DNA from: Moringa oleifera
Taxonomy: Eukaryota > Streptophyta > Magnoliopsida > Brassicales > Moringaceae
Assembly: GCA_021397835.1 (NCBI GenBank)
Contig: JAJFZO010000659.1
Span: 930,501 to 994,500 of the forward strand
Direction of reading: 5' to 3'
Length of the DNA stretch: 64,000 bases
The position numbers and the translations under genes were made by a program. Below, in pieces: positions 34,256 through 45,999 of this stretch; position 1 is the first letter of the stretch; every line of letters begins with the position of its first letter. The notes below the pieces were generated by a model. The model had not been told where the DNA came from, made no database searches, and saw nothing but the letters and a program-made list of their open reading frames with translations.

Positions 34256-35165
34256 AATTAAATATCAATTAAATAATTAGATGTTAATTGGGTATTTAGT
34301 TGTTAATTAAAAGATTATATGTTAATTAATTAATTAAATTGTAAGGGTTTAGTTAGATATTAGTTAGATAATTAATTAATTAGATGTTAGTTAAGTAATT
34401 AATTAATTAATTAGATGTTTCTTAATTAATTAGATTTTAATTAGATAATTAATTTGTTAGATGTTTATTAATTAATTAGATGTTAACTAGATGTTGAGTG
34501 GATGTTAATAAGATAAACAATTAATTAGATGTCAATTAGATGTTATTTACATGATAATTAGAATTTAATTAAAATTTTAGAGGTTAATTTCATTAATTAA
34601 TTAGATTTTTTATTAATTATTTATATGTTTTATATGTTCAAATAAAAAAGTAATTAGACGTAAGTAATTAGACAATTCAGTTACTAAACGTTAGTTTAAC
34701 AGTAATTAGATATTTAATTAAGTATTTATTTCTTAATTAAGTAATAATATATTAATTGATCAATTATTTTATAATTAGTTAATTTGAGTATGTTAATTAG
34801 ATTATTAATTAATTAGATATTAGTTAATGAATGAGATGTTAGTTAGATAATTAAGTAATTAGATCTTAGTTAGATATTAATTTATTAGATATTTTTAATT
34901 AATTAGATGTGAATTAGATGTTAAGTAGATGTTGAATGGATGTTGATTAGATAAATAATTAATTAGATATCAATTAAATGTTATTTGCATTATAATTAGA
35001 AGTTAATTAAAAATTTAGATGTTAATTAAATAGATGTTCATTAATTAATTGGATTTTTATTAATTATCTTAATGATGATTAGATGTTTAGATAAAAAAAT
35101 TAATTAATGAATTAGATTATAATTAAATAATTTGATTCTAGTTAGATGTTAATTAGATAATTAAT
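34256..35165 (+). repeat. long AT-rich minisatellite built on TTAATTAGATGTTARTTAGAT
   Basis: About 900 bases consist almost wholly of variants of TTAATTAATTAGATGTTA and TTAGATAATTAATTA. A longer higher-order unit is visible: TTAATTAGATGT, AATTAGATGTTAAGTAGATG, TTGA-TGGATGTT-ATTAGATAA, then AATTAGAAGTTAATTAAAA. It occurs at about 34475-34620 and again at about 34895-35060. Stop codons occur in all frames and there is no coding potential. Confidence 0.85.
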
Positions 35166-36096
35166 TTTGTGTACACACGTAGTATGCATACGACTTTTAC
35201 TTATGCAATTATTTAAATATTCTTTTAAAATACAATTAAAATAAAAAATATATTTTTTCACATCAAACTTAGTAAAAATATGTTAAAATATTATAAATAT
35301 TTACATAAATTAAAAATATTTTATTTTTTTATAGTGTTTGAAAATGTGTTAAGGTAATTGTACAAATAAAAATATTAGTCTGTATATAAAACTGTTAATA
35401 TTAACAAAAATTATATACAAAAGTCTCAGATTAAGAATCTAACAAAAACGTAAGTTTCAAATAAATACAATTTTTTGTATAGGTCTTAATTTGAGATTGT
35501 AAACAAACTACAAGTCTTTTTTATGAAATTAACCCTTAATTTATTTGTTAGTCGTGGATAAATGTTAATTAGGTGTTCATTACGTGCTTAAATGATAACT
35601 AAGTAACTAATTAAATTTTAATTAATTTGTTAAATGATTATAGATGTAGAACTATCATGCCAAAGTTTTAATTTAGTTAATAAAAACCCGTATCATCGAT
35701 TCTAATTAACATAAGATAACTACTTTTGACTTAATTATTAAATAGTTGTCGTACTTACGTTTGGTGAATAAGTGGAAACGTACCTAACTATGATTAGGTA
35801 TTGTTATGGGTTGTGTTTTTAAGTAATATTTCAACCTATGATCATGTTATATTTTATTAGAAAGAAGTTCCATTTGAATTCAAGTGAGATTTGGGCATTT
35901 TTGAAAATAAGTATGTACGTCATATTCTTAATATATTAGTTAATTAAATGTTAATTAATTCATTAAATGTGAGTTAGATGTTAGTTTCGCGTTAGGTGAA
36001 TTATAATTAAATATTATTAAGAAATGAGATATCAAATTGATATTATCTGCATGGTAAATAAAAATTAATTAAGTATTTAAATGTTAATTGATTAAA
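35166..36096. other. AT-rich spacer
   Basis: No gene or element was recognised. Scattered TTAATTAGATG-type motifs (for example around 35570 and 35940-36080) are outliers of the preceding minisatellite. Confidence 0.5.
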
Positions 36097-36612
36097 TAAA
36101 AATAAAATTCTCATAAAACTTTAATGTTTACTCTGTATTATCAATCAAACCATTGTGTTAAAAAAATAAAAAATTAAACCTTAATCTATCCGTTTGGTGT
36201 AAATTGAACTTTATTAAAAAAATTTAAAATTAAAGATCTTATAGAACGTATTTTGATTTAAAATTTTTCATAGATGTAAAGAAATATTTAAGCTACCGCT
36301 ACAAAAAATTTCATAATTTTTTGAATAATAAAAAATATATTTTAAAATTTATAATATCAAAAAAAATTAAAATAACATAATTATTTAGAACATTATGAAA
36401 CTTTTTGTGAAGTAGCTTTAATATTTTTTTACATCCATAAAAAATTTTAAGTCAAAATTCGTTATATAAAATCTTTAATTTTAAATATTCTCAATTTTTG
36501 AATTTTTTTAACAAGTTCTAGTTTAAATCAAATTGATAGATCAATGTTTGATTTCTTATTTTTTAAACATAAAGGTTTAATTGGTAACATAGAGTAAAAA
36601 ATCAGAGTTTTA
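36097..36612. mobile_element. foldback element (long inverted-repeat MITE)
   Basis: The left half and right half are inverted copies of each other over about 235-240 bases around a centre near 36354. Paired landmarks are CATAAAACT with its inverse near 36607, ATCTATC (36185) with GATAGAT (36536), AAGATCTTATA with TATAAAATCTT, TAGATGTAAA with its inverse near 36432, and GCTACCGCTAC (36292) with GTGAAGTAGC (36408). The inner loop is about 50 bases. A transcript would fold into a long imperfect hairpin. There is no coding potential. The outermost bases and the target duplication were not fixed. Confidence 0.75.
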
Positions 36613-38332
36613 TGCGATTTTTATCCATGAAATAATTAATTAACTAGATATTAATTTTGTGTTAATTAATTAGTTACTTCATGTACATAAGATTTATTAT
36701 TACATGTTGTTAGGCCATCTTAAATCTTATACATCAAATTTAACATTAATTTGGTGTTAAAAAAGAATCTTTTCAAAATATTTCAATACCAAATTTTTTT
36801 CATATCCAATCCATTTACACCAAATTGATATTATAATATTATTTTAATAATACAAATAATAATTATTAACAAAAAAATATTTATAAATATTAATTAATTA
36901 TTTAAAATAATAAAATAATTAATATAATTTAAAATTTTTATATATTTTTAAATAAAAATTTTAATATTATATATAATATTATTATTAATTTAAATAAAAT
37001 AAAATTATATATTGAATATTGATCTTGTTTTAAATATCTTGATGAGATATTCTCAATGGTATAATTTTCTCTTAATAATGTCATATGTTTATTAAGTTAT
37101 TGATCAAAAATATATTTGATTCAAAAACCTTAAAAAAGTAATTTTTTTAAATAAAAAAATTTAAAGGTACATTTGATGCAGCTATAGTGCTGCACCAAAT
37201 TGCAGAAGGCTATTTGTCGTTTTTCTGTTTTCATTGGAGATAGTTTTAAATGGTAATTTATGATAATTATTGTTGATTTAGTTTTATGACATTGATCCTT
37301 TAAATATCGTTTGAGATTTATTAATGAACATTTATTATCGTTCACGTGTTTCACATGAGAATTGAGATAAATAGTTTACTAATAATGTTTTAATTATTCA
37401 AATTAAATATTTTAGAAATGTTATATTCATGTGCGACACATAGAGTATTGTATATTTTATTTTGTAAAAATTTATTGCAATAGTTTCTTCATTGTTTTTT
37501 AAGTATATACTAATAGATATAAGTGAGTGTTTTGATAAAAAAAACACTGACTGATAGTTATATGAGTCATATACTTAGAGAACTATAGGGATATGCTGCT
37601 AAAATTTTTACGAAATAAAATAAACAAGACTTACCATATGCTTTACATAAATGTATATTCCTAAATGGTATAGGATCACATACCTTTATAGTTTGGGCAG
37701 TATGCATACTTACATATATATATACTTATAGGATACACTCGTTGACATAACAATGGATAAAATATGGATGTTTGCTAAAAGAAGGTTAAAAGAGTATAAT
37801 AAAAGGGTAAAGAAATTCTTGGATTTCACGATTTATAATGTTGAGAATCGAGATTTCACATGTTGCTCATGCATTAAATGTGATATATGAAATATGGTAC
37901 CCCACATGAAATACAAGATTATTTGTTTATCCATGGAGCTGATCATTGCTATCATAATTAGATATGGCATGGAGAAGAAATCATGTGGAAGGTGACTAAG
38001 AATAGTAAAGAAATCAAGTAAAGGGTACTTGCTATTATATTGAATATGATGGATGAAATCCAACAATAATAACTAGACAACATTATATGTAATTTAAATG
38101 AAAACCTTAAAAGTGCATAAAGCATGTCCATTTATTTGTAAAAGTTAAAGATACCACAACTTAAAGAAATGATTCATAACAAGTTACATGTTAAAAATGA
38201 TTAATAAACAGTAAAACATTTATCTAGTGTCTGCTACTATTTAAACAAATCACAAATTAAAGTAACAAGCAAAATGGTACATAAAGATCTATAAAAGCTT
38301 CAAGTAAAATATTCAAACAACAAGAAGTAGCA
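36613..38332. other. AT-rich spacer without a recognised gene
   Basis: Extremely AT-rich DNA (36840-37020 has almost no G or C) is followed by ordinary intergenic sequence. The short frames at 37130-37354 and 37833-38066 (both minus) match no family I know. Confidence 0.5.
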
Positions 38333-38470
38333 TTACAATAAAACAGGCTTTTAATGATGCTTAACAAATGACAATTTTAACAAAAACGTCATTAAAAGTA
38401 TCTTAAAATAAAACCGAATGTAGTAAATGATGGTTGCTATAAAAACCATTATTTAAAAAAGTATTATTTC
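38333..38470. repeat. CACTA terminal fragment
   Basis: CATTACAATAAAACAGGCTT followed by TTAATGATG closely matches the right terminus of the 16296-19302 element read from its outside (CACTATAATAAAACAAGC, then TTTTAATGATG). Inverted AATGACAATTTT and ATGATGGTTGCTAT motifs follow. The first G/C of CACTA is mutated to CATTA. No second terminus was found, so this is an isolated end or a deleted copy. Confidence 0.6.
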
Positions 38471-39554
38471 TTATCGATCATTTAAAAAAAAAAAACCTTA
38501 GATATAAGTGACCCAGATACCTAAGTTTAAGTATCCTTATTGGAAAATTGTACAAATCGTCACAAAATCCCCATCGAGACCCTCCACCAAACCCAAGATG
38601 TGGACCTCTAACAACCATAATAAGGATGGTGCTCATTATTATTGGTGAACTCACAACAGGCAAAAACATGTCATCTGCATGCAAAACCCATGCTTGCACA
38701 ATACGAAAGGCTCCCATCTAAGAAGCCATTTACCTTTTTAGATAAGGATCTTTAAGGATTATGCATTTCCCATGAAGGTGCACAAGTCATAACCCTGATA
38801 ATTGCCTACTTTGAAGTCAACAAGTAATAATGTGTAATAGTAGTTTAGTGAGCATCATGTACCAACAATCTTTTAAGAAACTAAGATTAAGGAAAAAATA
38901 GCTTCAAACATATAAGTCATATTTGGTAGGTCATAAAAGGGTGGGAAGCTGTTAGCACTTTAAGAATGAATCACCTTACCATGTTAACAAGCACTCCACC
39001 TTAGTAAGTGTGCCAAATGATCAAGTATTTAATAGTAAAAGTTCCATTAACCTATAACACAATCCTAGGTCACCTTGGCTTGATTGTCTACCAAGCCATC
39101 ACATCAAGCTACCACCTATCAATGAGGTTCCTTAACTCTACATGGGGAGGGGAAAGTACAAGGTGGTCAAATTTTGGTAAAGTAAGGTTGCCAATACATT
39201 GAACCAACATATGTAAAAGAAGAATAAAACATGTCTGGTGGAATGTTCTAACCAAAGCGATGAAGGTAAGACCTACTGAGCTAAGCCCGTCGAGCAACTA
39301 AAAGAGGTTGAGATTAAGGAGTGAAGAACTATGAATGTCAATGCAATCCGACTTATGAAGGAAAAGACCCAACTGGCAGATTTTCTCAATCGAACTTTAG
39401 ATGTGTTCTCTTAAACAACATAAAAAAGGCACAGTATTAATAATCAGGTAATTATCTACCAACTCTTAATCAATCTAACCTAGAAGACAATTTGTTAAAA
39501 GAAAAGCAACTTTAGGTGGAACGTTAGCATGTCATTAAAGTTGAGGTCTTAGAA
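38471..39554. other. spacer / 5' part of a broken Tat element
   Basis: No clear gene. The segment 38950-39550 probably belongs to the Tat-type element whose reverse transcriptase end starts at 39555, but I cannot align it to gag, protease or an LTR. Confidence 0.35.
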
Positions 39555-41560
39555 AAAATTCGAGGATTCATGATTACCTATCAGGGAATAAAAGTTAATC
39601 CAAAGAAAAAAATTTAAAGAAATCCTATAAATGAGATCCCCGAGAATAGTTTGCAAAATCCAAAAGCTTGATAAAAGGGTTTTAGCTTTGAGTTTATTTT
39701 TCCCACGAGCAGTCAAGAAATACCTTTCCTTTTCAAAGTTATAAAGCACATCAAACATTTTGAATTGACCAACGAATGCCGACAAGCCTTTAAGAAACCA
39801 AAGGAATATCTCAACTTGCTACCTCTGCTAACTAAGTCAAAAGATGAAGGAAAGAGCTCTACCTGTACCTCTCCATAACTGAGGACATGGTAATAATAAT
39901 CCTAGTCAGGCAAGATAAAGGGAAGATACGACCAATTTATCACTTATCACGGTACTCCACGGAACCGAGCTGCACTAAAAAGTTGCTTGAGAGTTAAGGC
40001 ATTATTTCTAATCTTACACGATAGTGGTATATACAAATCAACCCTTGAAATAGACACTGCAAACACCTGACACTTTAAGATGGCTGATAAAATAAAGAAT
40101 TCAATTTGATGTTCAAACTAAGGGAAATTATCAAGGCCCAAGTGTTGTTGGATTTCTTGGTGGAATGTAGTTAACCCAATGAAAGTCAAGAAACACATAG
40201 AAGTTCTAGGTAGATAGGGCTTCCAAGAAGGAAGGAACAAAGGGCAGTGAAATTTTACCTATACCTAACCTCATCCAAATCTAAGTGGCCATCAATATTA
40301 AGTTCTATGTTTCAAAATAATGAAGTTGAATATGAAGCTTTGGTATTAAGGCTAAGGCTAGTTGTAAAAATAAGGGTGGTAAGACTCCTTACTTGTAGTG
40401 ATTCTTTATTGGTAGTGAGACAAGTAAAAGTAAAATACGATACTAAGGAAGAACAACTTTAAAAATATTTGACCCTAATTTGACAATTACTAGCTCAACT
40501 CCACCACCTTGATATCATTCATATCCCTAGCACTAAGAACTGCATGGCTGATTTATTAGCAAAACTAACAACCAAGGAATGACATCCCAAAGACCCTACA
40601 ATATTCTATGAGTTACTTAAGAGCCCATCCACTCAACTGGAAGAGGTTGAGTCATTAGTTTAAGAACAAGCTGGATGGAACCCATCATTACTTACATGCA
40701 AAATGGACAAGATCGATAGAGTACATGGAGGCTACAGAACTCTGTATTAAGGACTAAAATATTGCTTAGTCAATGATTAGTTATGCCATTAATCTTTTAC
40801 TTTGCCTTTGTTAAAGTATTTGCCCTAAGTAAAACAAGAATTCATTATTAAAAAAGTACATGATGGCATCTAAGGAAACCATATAGGAGGACCACACTGG
40901 CACACAAGCTCCTTTAACAAACGCATCATTATCCAACCTTGTAGAAAGATGTTATGAAATATTTAAGAGAATGTGAAAGGTGCTAACTTTATTTCAATGT
41001 GCTGAAAGCACTTGCGATTGAACTAACAAGTTTGTGCAACCGATGTCCCTTAATCTAGTGAGGAATTAACCTAGTGAGGCCTTTAGTAGTGACTTCGAGG
41101 CAACAAAAGTTCTTTATTGTGGCCATAAGCTATTTCAAAAAGTGGATTGAAGTCATGTCAATGGCATAAGTCATAGAATTAAAGGCTTGATGTTTTATCT
41201 ATAATAACTTAGTTTATTAATATGGATTTCAAAAATGAAAGTGTTAGATAATAGGTTGCAATTTCAAGGAACAAAGTTTAGAGTCAAATATCAGGAACTG
41301 AAAATCAAATAATGCTCACTTCCATCAGGCATCCAAGAACTAATCAACATGCAGAGTTAGCTAACAAGACAATGCTAAAAGCCTGCAAAAAAGGCTCGAG
41401 AAATTTACTACACAATGGGTAAAGGAGCTTTCCATTGTACTAAGGTCTACCACATCATTCCAATTTTTGCCACTAAGGAAACCTTGTTCGCTTTGGCCTT
41501 CAAGGTGGAAGCTGAGATCTACAAATTGGGTCTCTTATACTTTGATAGAAAAATTTTTTA
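39555..41560 (+). pseudogene. Tat-lineage Ty3 pol remnant: RT end, RNase H, second (archaeal-type) RNase H, integrase
   Basis: Plus-strand reading in shifting frames gives the C-terminal RT/connection (ITYQGIKVNPKK, then LTNECRQAFKKPKEYL). The first RNase H region follows (YLYLSITEDMVIIILVRQDKGKIRPIYHLSR, with the usual catalytic positions weakly kept). A second RNase H at 40247-40580 has VEYEALVLRLRL, CSDSLLVVRQVK and IPSTKNCMADLLAKL. Integrase (about 40860-41560) has FFIVAISYFKKWIEVMSMA. A second RNase H after the first is diagnostic of the Tat/Ogre lineage, where it is called aRNH. Many stops and frameshifts occur, and RT motifs upstream of 39555 are missing. Confidence 0.75.
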
Positions 41561-41832
41561 GAATAATATACTATGAAGGATTAAGAGCACATCTAGATTT
41601 ACTAGAAGAGAAAAGGGAACGAACATAAATTTAGGTAGCCACATGGCAAAATCCATGTAAGATATCAAAGAAATCAGGCAAAAAACCTATAAGTTGGCGC
41701 TCATGGGTGGTCAACCAATACTACACACTAAGAATGTAGAAAATTTGCAAAAGTATTTTGCCTAATACTCTCATGTAATGTATGCACTTTTAAATCAATG
41801 AAACCTTTATCTCGACAAATAGATATATGTCC

Positions 41833-42065
41833 TTAGTTTTGAAAGCACCTTGGTTTTACCTTAAAGCAGTTAAGCATACAATTTATCCCATATTCTTGCT
41901 TAGTTTCAAGAACCACCTTGATTCTAACTTAAAATGGTTAACCAACATTCTTACTTAGTTCCAAGAAGCACTTTGGTTATTACTTAAAGTGGTTAAACAT
42001 ATAACTTAGCATATATTCTTACTTGGTTCCACTTGGGTTTTATTAAAGTAGTTAAGCATAAAATG
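41833..42065 (+). repeat. tandem repeat in the Tat 3' region, four units of 55-68 bases
   Basis: Each unit starts TTAGTTYCAAGAA or a near variant, continues CACYTTGGTTNTNACTTAAA, then GTGGTTAAGCATA, and ends ATATTCTTACTT. Units start at about 41833, 41899, 41956 and 42023. Such minisatellites between pol and the 3' LTR are common in Tat elements. Confidence 0.75.
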
Positions 42066-42379
42066 AAAAGATTAAGGTAATTATCCTTATGTTGAAAGCA
42101 TGTAACTCGGTCAATAGATCATAAGAAAAGCTTTTGTTCACACATTAAGCAAATAAGTAAGAGTTAGTCACATTTTTAGCTACCATAATTTTATTAAAGC
42201 ATGCACAAGAAAAGCCAAGTCATCAAAAGTAGTTAACCAAGCATTCCATAGACAAAAATGAACATCCAAGCCCTTACCACAATAAAATTAGAACAAAAAA
42301 TCAAGAAATTATTCATAAAATCACATTAGGTAGCCTTCTCAACACACCTAATATGATCAATTAAAACGCCTCTACATTA

Positions 42380-44438
42380 AGTGCACTAGGAGCATCATCA
42401 AGGGTAAGAAAAGAAAATATTCCTTCAATGGCAACATTTGTTCTCTCAGTAGTAGGGTCATGAGTTGTAGCAACAATCAAGGTATCTATAAGTGGAGCTG
42501 AAGTAGTAGGTAGAGGCCTAGTTGGTAAAAAGGAGTAACATAACTAGATCTGGCATCCATGATCTTACTAGCAAGGGGCACACCTCACTGGTCTAAGATC
42601 TCTTTGCTATGAGATTCTTATTTGGACCAATCTTGATCACCAATAATGAAGAAGCTCAAGTCTATTAAGGAAGACCTTCAAAAACTCCTTCTTAGAGTGC
42701 TTATAAGCCATAACTAACATGGAGTCCTTATACTCCCTAGCTTTCTCTTTAAAAGTAAAATATTTTAGAAATTCCTTTATCGTTTCACCCTTTTCTTTCT
42801 CCATTGTGATCCTTACATAAACCTTTAATAATTTTCTAATAGTCCTCAAAATACAAAATGATCCTTGCCATCTGTTTCTTACTTTCCTCCACCACCTGCA
42901 CTTGATCTTCTAAAGCCTTTACTTGCTTTTAGAGCTTAGCATTCTTCTTCTGAGCAGCAGCCAAAACCTAAGCTAACTATAGTAACTTTTATAAGTAAAC
43001 GTTGTCTGCGAACCCTATCACCGAGGAACAAAATTTTATGAAATACCAAACGTCATGATGAATGAAAACTCAAGCAAAGGCATCATACTTACCATAATCA
43101 AGTTAGTCTCAACCTAGACTACGACCATCGTAAGCATGGAGTTAATCAAGCGAACCTTATTAGGCTCTAGAGTAATGCCCTACAACATCTTGGATGTTAA
43201 CTTGAGCATCAGTATAGAATCAGCGTATTTGATCGACAAGATTGGGATGTTGGTAGGTACCACCGAAGGATTAGTAGCAACAATAAAAGCTTCTTTAATA
43301 ATTACAATGGGAAAAATAGAAGGGTCATCACTAATCTCCATCACAGACTAAATAAGGAGTTTTAAGTACATCTCCCTAGGATTCATACTTCTTCATTAAA
43401 TTATGATGCTCTAATCAACCTTTACTAGTCTCAAACAATCATTTCACTAATGCTTCTTTTTTAACCTAGAGGTTAGTAAGAGAAGGTTTGGCTACATATC
43501 TTTTTATCCTAAGATTGACCAAGTGCATAAAGATTTTTTAATTAAAAAAAAGGGGGAAGGACGAGAAGTAAAAGCAAACAATTCGAAGGGAAAAAGAAGA
43601 AGAAAAAAATAACAACAACATCAACCCAAACCCGAAAAGTAAACATAAAAAAAAAATGCAAAAACCATATTCTCGGCCTCCCAGGAAGTAAAGCATCTTT
43701 AACCATCATCCGAACTACCATCTTAAGTACTAAAGCACTTATCGACGTAAACCAAACACTAATCCTACCATAACTTATGATCGCTAAAAAGTCTAGAGAA
43801 TAAGAACCCATAACACACATTTGAGGAAGGCCACACCATTCGTTTCAACCCCTAAAATTTCTCTTCAGCAACAAAATCACCTTACTTTATTATCTCTCAT
43901 TCGTGATCAGTAATTTGGATTAGCAAATCAACAACCTCATCTTGAACAATACGTATGATTTGCTTAATGGTAGTGGGGACATCTTAAGGCAACAAATAAC
44001 TATATAAGCTTGTCTAAAAAGCATTAAAAAAAATTCCTTCCACTTTTTGTTAAAGAAGGCTTAGAAAAATTCAACTTCCCACTTCTATAGCATAAGTATT
44101 ACCAAACCATTGGACTCTAGTATTTCCTTATACCATATAATATAAGAAAAAGAGGTAGAGAGAAGGAATCATAACCTAAAGACATCAATAGCGTATGACC
44201 TACTCCAACGTGCCAAATATCGGGTACTAATAGGGTAGAAAAAATCTTAAAAGCCCTACAAACTCTCCAAACAAAAGGGTGCATTGAAAAATGCAAACCA
44301 ATGATCAAAGAATCCTCGTAAAAAGCCAAGCTACTAAACTTTACAATACTAACCTTATCCAACATATCTGCAGGAAATAACTTAATGTCATTTAGAATTT
44401 CATACTTGCTCCTCAATCACTCCAATCGTTAAGGAGAC
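42380..44438 (-). pseudogene. antisense accessory ORF of the Tat element (Transposase_28-like, PF04195)
   Basis: The minus-strand frame 44117-44416 reads LRSKYEI, LPADMLDK-like FPADMLDKVS, then FYEDSLIIGLHFSMHPFVWRV and WHVGVGHTLL. This matches the 'FYE-(A/D)-L--GLR-PLHPF---------- P-QL-PN-WR--VG' signature of plant 'putative gypsy type transposon' proteins. A Lys/Glu-rich coiled-coil-like stretch at 42637-42849 (EYKDSMLVMAYKHSKKEFL) fits their C-terminus. Stops break it. The N-terminal side is cut at 44438 by the Athila insertion and may continue at 51593-51815. The function of these ORFs is unknown. Confidence 0.65.
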
Positions 44439-45912
44439 TGATAGAATGCATAATAGTTATATATATTGCTATATTTTCTCATGTTTTTATTAGTTGTAAT
44501 TGATTAAATCTTAGATTTTGACTATGTTTTATATTTAGTAGGGTGGATTAAGGAACTTAACTAAGATGAACTCAAATTCACTTAATTTAAAGATGAAAGT
44601 TGGATTCTTAAAGATATGGATGAACTAGAAGATTTCTTTAGATAAGGCATTCGCATACCTACTTTTATTGAAACTTTATTGAAGCATGACTTTATCTTTT
44701 ATTTAAAAAGTAGTTGTAAAAATTTTATTTTTATCATAACTTGTCTTTAAGAATCCTAGTTAAATAAGATATTTGGTTTAGGAATTATTATATGAAGATG
44801 AGTTAATTTCTTGGAGAGAACATCTAGAGTTTATTTTCTACCTTCCTTTTTTTAGGTCTTTTTCTTTTCATGAATTGCTAAACATCTCTTCTAGTTAAAA
44901 GATAATAAAGGATTTGATTCTTCAAGAATTATGAGATCTAACTAATTTTATTGGTTCTTTTATTTCTTAATTGTTTATATATCTTTTGTGCCTGTTGAAA
45001 TTATTGTTTTGGTTGATTACAACAAAAAAATACTTTTTATTTAATTATTAAGATAATAAATTACTAATTAAAACTCTAAATTTGTAATTGATTAAATGTT
45101 CTAATATAAGTGATAAATAACATAATTGATTACAAAACTAGTTTTCAATTTATGTTATGAAGATATATAGTCTAGTTTAAATAAATTTACATATATATTT
45201 GTTGGCTAGAATTAATAATTTCTCTAATTTTATTGGTTCTTTTATTTCTTAATTGTTTATATATCTTTTGTGCCTGTTGAAATTATTGTTTTGGTTGATT
45301 ACAACAAAAAAATACTTTTTATTTAATTATTAAGATAATAAATTACTAATTAAAACTCTAAATTTGTAATTGATTAAATGTTCTAATATAAGTGATAAAT
45401 AACATAATTGATTACAAAACTAGTTTTCAATTTATGTTATGAAGATATATAGTCTAGTTTAAATAAATTTACATATATATTTGTTGGCTAGAATTAATAA
45501 TTTCTCTAATTTTTATTGCTGTTAGTAAATTAAATACTAAGATCATATTTAGAGTTATTTATTGATAAGAGAAATAATTAGAGATCATATCCTGGTTATC
45601 AAAGAAGTAAGAAAAAATAGGTTGTTAAGTCGTACCAACAACCATAACTAATTCAATGAAGATTAAAAGATTTTTATCTTTGGATCACTAATCAGTTCCT
45701 AAATCAAACCTGAAATAATTCTTTTGACTGAATGCTTTATTTCATTAACTTTTCTATTACTTTCAATTCTCCAACCCCTATATTTTAATTTTATTTTTTA
45801 TTTTACAAAAAATAAATCTAACCAATCTCCATGTAAATGACCTTGCTAATCTATACTACAGTTTTAATTTTTATTTTTTCAATAAGATTTTAATTATTGG
45901 TCTCGATAACCA
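44439..45912 (+). repeat. Athila 5' LTR (1474 bases) with internal duplication
   Basis: It is longer than the 3' LTR (1155 bases), chiefly because of a perfect tandem duplication of 282 bases (44942-45223 repeated at 45224-45505). It starts TGATAGAATGCATAATAG and ends GATAACCA. Confidence 0.85.
44942..45514 (+). repeat. perfect 282-base tandem duplication inside the 5' LTR
   Basis: Copy 1 (44942-45223) and copy 2 (45224-45505) look identical by eye, and a few bases of a third start follow (CTAATTTT). The matching stretch occurs once in the 3' LTR (about 50920-51210) with many differences. The duplication is therefore later than insertion, or an assembly artefact. Confidence 0.85.
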
Positions 45913-45999
45913 AAAATTTTTGACATTATTACCAAGTATTGGTTTTAATTAGATTTATTTTTAATGCTCCATTCTTCTCGTGCAGGTGATCTAGTTCTA

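Noticed and set aside
34025..34261. 78-residue frame with repeated NVYM/NVHM peptides
   Set aside because: It is produced by a degenerate tandem repeat with stop-poor phase and has no codon bias or family match.
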